From: Phytophthora quininea
Taxonomy: Eukaryota; Oomycota; Peronosporomycetes; Peronosporales; Peronosporaceae
Length of the DNA: 64,000 nucleotides
Reading direction: 5' to 3'
Assembly: GCA_011947345.1 (NCBI GenBank)
Contig: JAAVTG010000670.1
Span: 62,001 to 126,000 of the forward strand
A model generated the notes under the pieces. The model was not told the origin of the DNA and did no database searches. It worked only from the letters and a program-made list of their open reading frames with translations. Made by a program: the position numbers and the translations under genes. Positions 52,764 to 62,509 of the stretch are shown one piece after another (the first letter of the stretch is position 1; every line of letters begins with the position of its first letter).

Positions 52764-53611
52764 TGTAATAAACCCCGTGGTGGCAACGACCGTAACCCGG
52801 ATCGCCATGGCCAGAACCAGGAAAAGACGTACGTGGAGGTGGACGCCGAAGACGGATGCTGCGACGAGCAGTAGAGTCGGGCTGACGAAAAACCGCAAGC
52901 CAGCGGCGGTTTTAGATCTCGCGACGGGTGGCGCGGAGTGACGAAAGGTAGCGACGGTTCGATGGTGTGGCCAAGAGCAGCGGCTCGAGGGCGCAGTTGA
53001 TAATTTGCGCAACCGAGCGCAGGAGAGCCGAGCACAAGGAAGTTAAAAAGTCGCACAGGAGCGCACAGCAGTTGGAAGTCGCACGTGGTGACGTTAGACA
53101 GCGACACGGACAGGAACAGCAAGCCGACACACAGGTCGGCCGGCTCACGAGCAGAAGAAGACAGCGACCAAAGGGATCGCGACGTTGCAGAGGCCCGGCG
53201 GGGAAGCTCGTCGAGGTCACGGTGAGGCCCAGCGAGGAAACTCGTTGAGGTCACGGTAGGCCCAGCGGGGAAACTCGTCGAGGTCACGTTCTAGGTCCGG
53301 CGACCGCCTTGGCAGTCGTCGAGATCACGTTGGAGGGCCGGTGGTCGTAGAGATCGCCGAGCTCACGTTTGAGGACCGGTGGTCGTAAGGATCGCTGAGT
53401 TCACGGTGGTAACAGTAGTTGAAGTCGGAACAGGTAGTTAATAGAAATTGGTGATAGCACCGGCGCGAGGAACTCAGTTGGTTCCTCGTCGGCCATCGGT
53501 TGTTGGAGAGTTACGTTGAGAGGGGAAGGAGAAGCTCGAACCCATCGGAAAGCGGGGTCAGCATCTGAGCGCGACTGCCCCAGGAGCGGGGGTAATCAAG
53601 AGCTCATTACA
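52764..53611. repeat. 848-bp solo LTR inserted in Copia pol
   Basis: Ends TGTAAT...ATTACA; ACAT on both sides (52,760-52,763 and 53,612-53,615). Excision restores the Copia frame. Internally holds imperfect ~35-bp tandem units (about 53,195-53,400; recurring 'tcgaggtcacggt' and 'ggtcgta.agatcgc'). Confidence 0.8.
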
Positions 53612-53686
53612 ACATTAACATGCCCACTGCTTGGCGGTATGGGAAACTGGTGTCCACTTCCTCATGCTCCTCAAGCGGAACCATTC

Positions 53687-56600
53687 TCATGTTAGTCTCC
53701 ATGGGATTTCCACTGCGTGTGCTCTCTCAAATCCCAGCGTTTCCAAGATTTCTCTCGCGTACTTGCTTTGGCTAATCTTGATGCTATTGCTTGACTGCTT
53801 GACTTCGATCCCCAAGAATTGTGTCAAGTCTCCTTGGTCCTTGATTCCGTACGCCTGGCCGATGTCTTCAAACAGTTTGCATTTCGATTGAACATCGTTT
53901 GTGGCGACAACAATATCGTCAACATAGATGAGCACGAGCATGATAATATCCCCATCAAATTTGTAGTACAGGCATGGCTCAGTAAGGGATCTGTGATACC
54001 CGCGGTCCAACATCCATTTATTCAGTTCGCAGTTCCATTCCCTGCCAGATTGCCGTAACCCGTACAGCGCCTTCACCACAATGTACATGTGCCCATCAAT
54101 TTCACATGGGAATCCGTCAATGGACTTCAAGTACTGGCGTATGCCTAACCAGGCATTGAGATACGCTGTGTTCACGTCTCCACCAAACAAAGTGAGGTGC
54201 AATATCATCGCAAGCGCCACTAGCATCCTAAAGGACGACATACGTGCCACCGGTGAAAAGGTTTCGATGAAGTCGATCCCCGATCGCTGATGGTTTCCAA
54301 AAGCCACAGTTCGAGCCTTGAACCGTACCACATACCCTTGGAAGTCCGACTTCAACGCATACACCCATCCAGTCCGGATTGGCTTGGCATCTTCTGGCAC
54401 TTCTTCACTTGAGATCTCCTCAATGACACCTTTCGCCTTCAGAGCTGCCATTTCTTCCAGCTCAGCTAGCCGCCAGAAGTCTGCATACTTAGATCGCATT
54501 GCTTCACGGTGGTTTCTCGGGATCTTCACTTGGTTTGTCTGTATGGGAGCACCATTTTTATCAAGGACACGTGAAGTCTTCTGCACCGCATTCACGACGT
54601 AATCATCCAGATAGTTCGGTCGGTGGCGTTCACGTGCTTCTCGCAAGCCAGCTCTCTTCCTTTTTGGCCCCAGCTTGTTCGCACTGCGCTCCACTCTCGC
54701 CTCTTCCGACGGTGTTTCATCTCGGTGAGTACGCTTCCCAGTTTCCTTCTGACGCAACACCGCACTAGCATCAACCACGTCGTGTTTAGTTTGTTCGTCT
54801 TCAGGTACCGGTTGTTCACTGTCATCTTGTGAAGCAAGACCACTACTAACTGAAACATCATCGCTCTCCGCAATACTCCGTGCAGGTTGTTGGACGTCCG
54901 CTTCAGATCCTTCCGACTCGTCGACTTCCGAACCACACAACACCGTGACCGACTCGCTTCCATCGCACTCAGTTACATTTGATCCACCACTCTGCATGTT
55001 CCCACTGGTGCTTGGTTTATCTTGCAACTCTGTTAAAGCCGCCGCGATTGCGCTATCCACGCCATCAGCGGAGTCATCAACATCTCTGCCAGCACGTGTA
55101 GCATTGCTGCAACAAGAGACTGCTTCTATCCCTGGCTGCGTTACTTCATAATCTGCACTAACGGCATCATCAAACTCTTGAACGTAGCATGTCGATTTGG
55201 TCAACTGCCGTTTATCATCCCCACGATCTACATTTTCCGTCCAATTTGTCTCGGCTTCCACATCATCGGTCAGTTCTTCGCCTCCCTCGAGCTCCATGGA
55301 CTCGTCATTCACTGATTCGATGATTGGGATTTCCGGATGCTGCTCAAAATGCAATGACTCGAGATCTTCTTCATGCTCTCCATGACTGCCATGCCTATCC
55401 CGGTACAGAATGTCTTCATCCACACGCAGGTCAGGAACAAACTTCATGGTTCTCTCAGCTGGAAAGAAGACCTTGCATCCGACGACGTCCTCTGCATAAC
55501 CGAGAACAAAACCAACTCTGGCGTTTTCGTGATACTTACGACGACCTGGAGTCGGTGGAATGTGCACATATGCCAACGCTCCGAAAGTCCTGATGTGGTG
55601 AATATCTGGCTTCACTCCAAACATCATCTCGTGCGGAATGCCCTGAGTCCCCATATTGTAAACCCGATTCTTAACGTAGACAGCATTTCTCATTGCCTCA
55701 GGCCACAAACTACGTGGGAATCCAGCTTGGATCATCATCGCCTTTGTCATTCCAACTAGCGACTGATGTGTACGCTCACAGAGGTTCAGTTGCGAGCTTT
55801 TCGGACCCACCTTGACGTGCTCAATGCCACGCGCTGCATACCAGCCGTCAATATCAGTGTTCACGAATTCCCCGCCCTTATCTGTCAGTACTTGGCCTAC
55901 TTTGTGCGTTCGTTGTGCTTCGGCACCGAGGTTTCGTCCGACTTGCCTCTCCGCCCATAGGATATATTCCTTTAGGTGTTTGTTCACCACTTCGCTTGAC
56001 TTGGTTGTCAGCATGTGAGTAGTAACAAACCGAGAGTATCCATCCATGATGACTAACACTGCTTCGTACCGTGTTCCGTTCCCTTTGCTTGGTATCAGGA
56101 GGTCGGCATACACTACTTGGTTTGGACGCTTGAGCCCGCGATCCAATTTCTTCCAACGCGGCTTTCTCTTTTGCTTTGCCAGGTGGCACGCATCACAAGC
56201 GTCTGACTTCCGCTGCGTAAGCATCATCCCTCGCACAAGCCCTTTGTCAACCATCGTCTTCAAGTACTGTGGACACGTGTGCGCCAACCGTTGATGCCAC
56301 ACTGCCAGCGGTGCAATGCCCTCGACTGCCGTGAAATTACACAGATGACGATTTTGCGGTCCAAGTCTTCCTCCATTTGAAGGGTGCGTGACGTAAAAAC
56401 CCCATGTTGCTTCTACTTGTCGAGCTATAGCTACTATAACACCTTCGTCCAGAATGTTGAAGTTGTGTGTGTCGCCATCATGTTCAAAGTCAAAACCTTG
56501 CTCGACAGCTCTTCCTGGCGAAAGAAGTCCATATTCAGCTCCAGGTACGTACAGAACGTCATCTAGCACCAATACTGATTGAACTCCATTCACATCCGTC

Positions 56601-57784
56601 ACCAATTCAACGCTTCCTACTCCAACCACTCGGGTTGCCATATCTGCAGCAACTCCATGAATACTTTGCGAGTTACTCGTGTCCTCCGTAAATGCCACGA
56701 AGTACGATGGATTACCAGTTACATGTGAGTTTGCTGCAGTATCGAAGTACCACCAGCCGCCGCTCGTGTCATACTCCGCTGTCTCAAGCTGGTCTGGAGC
56801 TTCTTCGTGTTCTCTTTCCACGATCTCCAACTGCTCAACAGCTCCAGCTACGACTCCAACCTCCTCCTCCTCGCCTCCAGATTGCGGATTTGGTGATCCC
56901 GGACTAGTCTGATGAATCGTAACATACCCACGCGCCTTCCGCTTTTGCTCACCTTCGTTCGCATCAGCGTCGCTTTGTTTCTTTCCTTTCTCAGGACAAT
57001 CGACCTTTAAGTGCTCCGTGCTCTTGCAAATGAAGCACTTTCGTACCCTCTTTGATCCAGATCCAGAGTTTGGCTGGTCCTCCGATTTGCCCTTTTCTCC
57101 GCCTTTGTTCCCAGTATTTCCACTGCTCTTCTGCCCTCCACGCTGTCCTCCACTGTTCCGGCCACGATAAAATTCAGCTTGACGTGCAGACGCCGACCGA
57201 ATCATCTCTCTCAACTTAGTGGGCGTGAACTTGCTAGAGTCAGCACTGTAGCGGACTGCGGTCTTCAAGCTCTCGAACTCATGTTGCTGTGGAAGGCTCT
57301 CCAGCAGCATCTCCACCATGTCGATATCCGAGACATCGTACTTCAATGTCTTCAACTCCGTTCGGATATTAAACATTTTGCACAGGTGAAGATTTGCATC
57401 GCCTCCCGATGCCAGCTTCATGCTCCACAGCTCATTAACCAAGCGACGAGTCGTGTGAACTTTCACTGTTTCATTGGTCTTGTTCTCGAACAGATCCACC
57501 AATGCAGCCCATATTTCCGTTCCAGTCGCCTGATCCCTTATCTGCTGCAGAATATCTGCCGGTACAGACGTTCCTACCATGCGCCGGATCTGCAGTTGCT
57601 TCTTGTCGAAGTCATCCGTCCCGTGCGAAGTCGTAAGTGTGGCTCGTTTTATCTGGCCGCTTGCAACTTCCATCAGTCCCTTCTCATTGAAGACTGCTTC
57701 CATGGCCCATTTGTAGGTGTACCAGTCTTTACCATCCCAGTTCTTGGGCACGCCGTCGTTGTTGTACTTGAGCGGGGCCGCCAT
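53687..57784 (-). CDS. Copia gag-pol polyprotein
   Basis: 1,365 codons in one frame. Gag includes a CCHC knuckle (C250-C263), protease DTA at 348-350, the integrase HHCC zinc domain (HQRLAHT...CDACHLAK) and a DDE core beginning VVYADLL...YEAVLVIMDG. An acidic linker precedes RT with DVNTAYLNA and YVDD at 1287-1290. The frame stops at 53687 because one base seems to be missing near 53,703. Beyond it the expected METNMRMVPLEE and RQAVGMLM follow to the solo LTR. All catalytic motifs are present, so activity was lost only recently. Confidence 0.92.
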   Translation of the reverse strand: MAAPLKYNNDGVPKNWDGKDWYTYKWAMEAVFNEKGLMEVASGQIKRATLTTSHGTDDFDKKQLQIRRMVGTSVPADILQQIRDQATGTEIWAALVDLFENKTNETVKVHTTRRLVNELWSMKLASGGDANLHLCKMFNIRTELKTLKYDVSDIDMVEMLLESLPQQHEFESLKTAVRYSADSSKFTPTKLREMIRSASARQAEFYRGRNSGGQRGGQKSSGNTGNKGGEKGKSEDQPNSGSGSKRVRKCFICKSTEHLKVDCPEKGKKQSDADANEGEQKRKARGYVTIHQTSPGSPNPQSGGEEEEVGVVAGAVEQLEIVEREHEEAPDQLETAEYDTSGGWWYFDTAANSHVTGNPSYFVAFTEDTSNSQSIHGVAADMATRVVGVGSVELVTDVNGVQSVLVLDDVLYVPGAEYGLLSPGRAVEQGFDFEHDGDTHNFNILDEGVIVAIARQVEATWGFYVTHPSNGGRLGPQNRHLCNFTAVEGIAPLAVWHQRLAHTCPQYLKTMVDKGLVRGMMLTQRKSDACDACHLAKQKRKPRWKKLDRGLKRPNQVVYADLLIPSKGNGTRYEAVLVIMDGYSRFVTTHMLTTKSSEVVNKHLKEYILWAERQVGRNLGAEAQRTHKVGQVLTDKGGEFVNTDIDGWYAARGIEHVKVGPKSSQLNLCERTHQSLVGMTKAMMIQAGFPRSLWPEAMRNAVYVKNRVYNMGTQGIPHEMMFGVKPDIHHIRTFGALAYVHIPPTPGRRKYHENARVGFVLGYAEDVVGCKVFFPAERTMKFVPDLRVDEDILYRDRHGSHGEHEEDLESLHFEQHPEIPIIESVNDESMELEGGEELTDDVEAETNWTENVDRGDDKRQLTKSTCYVQEFDDAVSADYEVTQPGIEAVSCCSNATRAGRDVDDSADGVDSAIAAALTELQDKPSTSGNMQSGGSNVTECDGSESVTVLCGSEVDESEGSEADVQQPARSIAESDDVSVSSGLASQDDSEQPVPEDEQTKHDVVDASAVLRQKETGKRTHRDETPSEEARVERSANKLGPKRKRAGLREARERHRPNYLDDYVVNAVQKTSRVLDKNGAPIQTNQVKIPRNHREAMRSKYADFWRLAELEEMAALKAKGVIEEISSEEVPEDAKPIRTGWVYALKSDFQGYVVRFKARTVAFGNHQRSGIDFIETFSPVARMSSFRMLVALAMILHLTLFGGDVNTAYLNAWLGIRQYLKSIDGFPCEIDGHMYIVVKALYGLRQSGREWNCELNKWMLDRGYHRSLTEPCLYYKFDGDIIMLVLIYVDDIVVATNDVQSKCKLFEDIGQAYGIKDQGDLTQFLGIEVKQSSNSIKISQSKYAREILETLGFERAHAVEIPWRLT

Positions 57785-57824
57785 CTGTAGCAGTTCCCGA
57801 GGCTCACTAGGAGGATGTCCGCAC

Positions 57825-57839
57825 TTGGGCTCATAACCC
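57825..57839 (-). promoter_or_regulatory. Primer-binding site, half-tRNA-iMet type
   Basis: On the minus strand GGGTTATGAGCCCAA follows the 5' LTR directly. It is complementary to the anticodon stem-loop (GGGCTCATAACCC) of initiator tRNA-Met, not to a tRNA 3' end, as in Drosophila copia. Confidence 0.7.
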
Positions 57840-58096
57840 TGTTGTGATATGCACTCGCTACTCGAGATGACTTGCTCACAACAACGAAAAACGAAGACTA
57901 ATTAGATTTTGCTTAGCGGCTTGGCGAAACCTCCTACCTCCTCCCACATTCCTGGTCGCGGATCCTGCTCGTCTCGCGCCGCCTCTCATACAACGGTCTG
58001 ATACGAACTCTGGCGTCGCTCCTACTGCCAGAGCACTTCTGGTTAATCAACTTATATTTCTTTTCTACTGCCAGAGCACAGACTTGCACTTCAACA
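57840..58096 (-). repeat. Copia 5' LTR (257 bp, with 43-bp extra)
   Basis: Same as the other LTR but contains a repeated CTACTGCCAGAGCAC unit enclosing 28 extra bases (about 58,021-58,080). Confidence 0.9.
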
Positions 58097-58854
58097 AAGA
58101 CAAATCGATGTATTTCGAGCGGTCTTCCTCTCTGGACTTGGATCTCTCTTCGATAGCTGCTCTGACTTCCCCAGGTGATCTGCGGCGTCTGATGGTAGGT
58201 ACGACTTCTGCCTCGTTTCGCTGTACACCACTCGGACTTGCAGGCCTTGGTGAACGAACACTAGAGGCTTTGGTGCGCTTCTTCTTTGAAGTGCCTGGGC
58301 GGGTCGATTTAAATTTTCTGTGTTTGCGCTTAGTGCTGGGCTCTGTGGAGACACAAGCGCTACCAGAATCAATCGATTCCTCTCCTGTGGAGCGCAAAAG
58401 CCGATGGATAATGCTGATTTCTTCTGGAGACTTGAGGAGCAAACGCCGAGCTGATCGCCATCGTTGGTGGAACAGGCTTGAGCGGAGTGACTCGAGACGA
58501 GACTGCCTACGATAGTAGCGTGGTTAGCGGAGGGGTTCGATGAGGGGCTGTCGTGGAGGTTGAACAACGGCAGTGTGGATTCAAAAGTGTGAGCTGGAGC
58601 GCGCCGTGGTCTAGCAAAAACCTCGCTCGTGCTCTCACACTTCCTCGTGCCTCGAGACCGCAGACGTGGTTATTTATGCCTCTGCCAACTCGCCGAACAA
58701 GGCCTCACAGACACTTCGACGAGAAGATACACAATTAGATCGATGCATTGCAATTGTTTGCCCAAGAAATTGACATTGTTCCAATATTGATTGTGTCGAG
58801 CGTCTCGACAACAATCCATATACAATGGATATTGTCCGATGCCTGATCCTAGGT

Positions 58855-59305
58855 GCACTGTATATGCTTGGACATAAGCTTCAACCTTTATCGCGTAGCA
58901 TCTTACAAGACCTCCGTAGGAACAGGAGAAGTGATCACAAAGATCTGATACTTCTATGGAGGATCTACACAGCGATTGTGTTTCATGCAACATGGCGGCT
59001 CAGGAACGACATTCATTTCCAGGAAACGACAGCTGAAGTGCCAGATATTCTCAATCTGCTGAACTCGTTCAAGATGCACTACCAATTCCTCTACCAACAC
59101 GCACATGAGCTTCATTGCAACCGCGCTACTGTGGTCCGCGTGCCGCAAAAACTTGGCTTTGATCCGCCAGAAAACAATATCCTGGAACCCATGCACCACA
59201 TGTGGACGACACGAACGTAACTCTCACGGATAGATAGTTTAGCACCTTAAGACGAGAAATCCGCTAAACAGTTAATCAATTCAATTTCCTCCTACTACAT
59301 TGCTC
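58855..59305 (+). mobile_element. LINE 3' fragment, copy 2
   Basis: The frame to 59,220 reads ILLWRIYTAIVFHATWRLRN (the Trp-rich C-terminal region after RT in non-LTR retrotransposons), DILNLLNSFKMHYQFLYQH and a C-terminus MHHMWTTRT, followed by the family 3' UTR. 5' truncated. It gives the empty-site sequence for the hAT insertion in copy 1. Confidence 0.6.
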
Positions 59306-59338
59306 CAACTTGTCCAGGCTCGTTTTGAATATCTACAA

Positions 59339-59455
59339 CTAATTGGGGGATGAGTGTGCGATCTCCGAAGTTTGGACTGCAGTCGCTGTGCGAGGGACTG
59401 ACGTGACTCCACCGCAAACGAAGGCGACAAGAACGATCCATGACAAGAGCCGCAT
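59339..59455 (-). pseudogene. Truncated RXLR-effector paralogue
   Basis: ATG 59455, signal peptide MRLLSWIVLVAFVCGGVTS and about 20 further residues, ending at 59339 close to the LINE tail and before any RXLR. The upstream ~400 bp is homologous to that of the RXLR gene at 50,803. Confidence 0.55.
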
Positions 59456-59855
59456 TGTGTCTGTGGTTTTGAGTCCTTGACAAGGGATTGCAAAGTGACA
59501 AACGAATGGCCATGTCGGGTGCTGTCTGGTGTTTATGGGGCTCGTGATCCCGTATAGTATGGTTGTAGGACTTTCCATACTGCTCTTGCTCCGTCTGAAG
59601 TCGTTCTTTGGATGGGTGGTGCAATGTCGACAAGCAGCCTCGATGATCGGCCAAAAGGACGGCCATTTTGCCTTCCAAAACAAAAAAACAAATGCGATTC
59701 CCCGCCAACCAGTTTTAGGCGAAGCTCTTCTAGGTCAACCTTGGCTAAACCAGGTCAGAGCAATAACAAATGAGTTGAGCGAATTTCTCGTGGGTTAAGA
59801 TCATTAATGATTGCCGTTTGGACGTAGAGCAATAGATCGGGCCAATGCGGCGTCG

Positions 59856-60171
59856 CAAAACTGGATCTATTGTGTTTGGCCAGCAGATAGAATGCACATG
59901 AGAACACATTGGTTCTTCATAATCTTCGGTAACTCGTAATCAGCACCTGCATAATCACCAAGAGCTTATAGGTGATATTTCCATCGACTCGAACGAACAA
60001 GAACCTCTGTCGGCAAAACTGGATCTATTGTATTTGGCCAGCAGATAGAATGCACATGAGAACACATTGATTCTTCATAATCTTCGGTAACTCGTAATCA
60101 GCACCTGCATAATCACCAAGAGCTTATAGGTAATCTTTCCATCGACTCGAACGAACAAGAACCTCTGTCGG
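59856..60171. repeat. 158-bp tandem duplication, two copies
   Basis: Units 59,856-60,013 and 60,014-60,171, nearly identical and beginning CAAAACTGGATCTATTGT. The first bases also occur upstream of the RXLR gene near 51,465, so the unit derives from the duplicated effector promoter region. Confidence 0.85.
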
Positions 60172-60660
60172 CAGAAGGGAAAAAACTACAAGAAGACGTG
60201 GTTTCTTGGTCATACTTCTAGTTGAAGCCTTCTACAGCAAAATATGTTGGTGGACAGCGTCGGGAAAGTCAACACGTGGGGTTTGTTCCAGCACAAGATA
60301 GAAACTAGCAAGACCTTTCAAGTACAACAAGATACACAGCAACCGATGGCGAGGTAAATTACGGCCTCCATAATATTCGTCAATGGGGCATGCAGTGCAT
60401 TCGCATGCAGTTCATTCGCAGGTTAGTCGCTGAATGCCTTGGCAACTCAGAAATTTTTGAGGCGGCCCCATGCGAGGAAGTGGTTGTGGTGAGTGTAAAA
60501 AGACATCATTGCAACAGCGCGGTTTAATGAGTGGAAAAACTTGCCACGAAGACGTCGAGGACAGGCAAGTTGTACCTGGTCATCAGTGGTTTGCGGTTCT
60601 TCTTACAGCAATCCCTGCGAAGACGCTGCAAAGACCCAACATTCTTCCTGTGGTCTACTT
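60172..60660. other. No gene seen
   Basis: Intergenic, nothing recognised. Confidence 0.3.
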
Positions 60661-62237
60661 TCAGCTATAGTGTCCTGGTGGGCAGAGAGCACGTCGATGG
60701 AACCGGAAGATGGCTTCCCCGCTGTCAATGGATGAATCTTTGCCCGAATCGCTGCCCTTGCAGAGATCAATTTGAACTTCGTTTATCATTGCTGCAAGCA
60801 CGGTTTTCATTCCCGTCACGGCCAAGCCTTCACCCAAACACACTCGAGGCCCTCCGAGGAACGCGTTGAATTTGTAGCTCGAAGCAGGACGAAGTTTGCC
60901 GGTTCTGGGATCAATCCACCGCTGCGGACGGAACTCTGCACTGCCAGGACCCCACACAGGCTCCTGCCGAGCCATCCCGAACAAATCCATAGCGATCTCC
61001 GTTCCGGCGGCGACGAACGTGCCGTCGCTTAGTACGACGTCAAATTTTGCGCGTCGGCGGATGAAGGGCTTGGCTGGGAACAACCGCAGTGTCTCCTTCA
61101 CCACAGCGTCCAGATACACCCAACTCTGCACTTCTCTAGCCGGTTCTTCTAGAAACAGCTTTTCTTGTTCCTCAGGATATCGAGCAAGACACTGCAGACA
61201 CTTGCTCAAAGAGTGAGCCATCGCATCTCTCGCTGCTACGACAATACCAAGCACAAATTCTGCTAGGAACTCGGGGTCCTTGGTGCTCTTGCTGTTGGAC
61301 TTTCGCTCCAGAAGGAGGTCTATCATATCCACGCCACGTGCGCGTCCATCCGATCCTGATTGTTTCATTTTCATCTTCGTCTCGACGACTGCTGATGTCG
61401 TTTTACGAACTGTTTCCAAGCTGCAACGCAATACAGCCTCGTCGCCGAAATGAAACATCCGCTCCATCTTCCACACAGCCGCAGCGCGTTTGGATCGCTT
61501 AGCTGCGCAGGTTTTGACGTCGTCGACGGCTTTCTCGAACGCGCTCGACTCGTTTCCAATAACAGAACCGAGCTGCAAGCCGAAGCCCAACTCAGCGAAC
61601 ACCTCCAAGGAGAATTGGCGCATCAACTTGTCCACATCCCAACACGTCTCCTCCTCTTCTTCCTTGAGTATCTCCACAAGCTTTTCGGTATGTTTTGCAA
61701 CCAGCTCCGACGCCATTCGACGAAATACGGGGAAGTCAACACACTCGATGCTAGTATTCGTTGCGCCTGAATAGAAGGCCGTAAGCCTCCGCTAGATGCT
61801 GCATTAACATCGCCATGTACATCAAAGCCCAGTCCTTCAACTTGCTGCTCGGCCTTCTCAAACTGCGAGACAAACGTCCGCTGCACGTTTTCGAACGCTT
61901 GAGGTGAGCTCAGCACTAGCACGTCCGATCCATTTGGAGTATGCAGCAGCCACGGCTTGCCATGGAACCTCGTGGTCGTGGCCAATACCCACTCGTGGAA
62001 CTCGGAAGTGCCTTCACTGAGGCCAGCCACTAGTGCGACCCGTACGGGCATCCGACTAGAGGTGGCTGGGGAGAGGTGATACCCGTGAGGTGGCAGCGGT
62101 CGACTTGTCCAGCTCAGTTGACGCCCCCGACCTTGGTGCATGATCCAGAGCACGGCAATCACCAACGTGCTGCCTATCAATGGGCCAGGCGACATGGACA
62201 GCAGTCCTCCGCGATCGCTCAGGAAGCTTGGTATCAT
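60661..62237 (-). CDS. Cytochrome P450 monooxygenase, one frameshift
   Basis: About 525 residues if the one missing base near 61,730 (a C-run) is allowed. The start at 62237 (MIPSFLSDRGG) gives an N-terminal membrane anchor (PLIGSTLVIAVLWIM) and a proline hinge. The I-helix region reads VVAARDAMAHS, the ExxR motif is KETLRLFP, the PERF-like motif is FRPQRWID, and the haem loop FLGGPRVCLGEG has the Cys ligand. It is an ER-bound monooxygenase of the CYP86-like type by general layout; the substrate is unknown. The I-helix lacks the usual Thr after the acidic residue (Ala-Met here), which may alter oxygen activation. Downstream of the break the open frame is 351 codons. Confidence 0.85.
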
Positions 62238-62509
62238 AATAAAACGAAAATGAAACGGCGATTGAGCAAAAATCGTTAAAGGTTGCTGGATCACACGTAT
62301 TCAGCTACAAGCATGCCCAGAGAGAGAATATATGTCTATGAGAGGACCTTGTCAGCGCGCTCTTCTCTATCATCTTGACACTCCAGAGCTCTTATAGGCA
62401 AGCGATGTTGCCTTCAAGTTGAAGCGACAAATATGAGGTTATGTAAATTCACAACATTCTTTTTCTGTCATTTCCGATTTGTGAAGAAGCTGCGTACCCC
62501 CCAGAGCCG

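Larger units (their letters stand above)
51873..58096 (-). mobile_element. Copia LTR retrotransposon, nearly full coding
   Basis: LTRs at 51,873-52,086 and 57,840-58,096. Perfect 5-bp target duplication AAGAC (51,868-51,872 and 58,097-58,101) inside the hAT element. The gag-pol frame is on the minus strand, with a primer-binding site beside the 5' LTR. It carries an 848-bp solo LTR insertion within pol and one frameshift. Confidence 0.92.
51560..58846 (-). mobile_element. Non-autonomous hAT, copy 3, split by Copia
   Basis: Starts CAGGGATCGG at 51,560 and ends CGATGCCTGA at 58,846. Target duplication TCCTAGAT/TCCTAGGT (51,552-51,559; 58,847-58,854; seven of eight). Removing the Copia insertion leaves ~1,058 bp nearly identical to copy 2. 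Confidence 0.85.
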
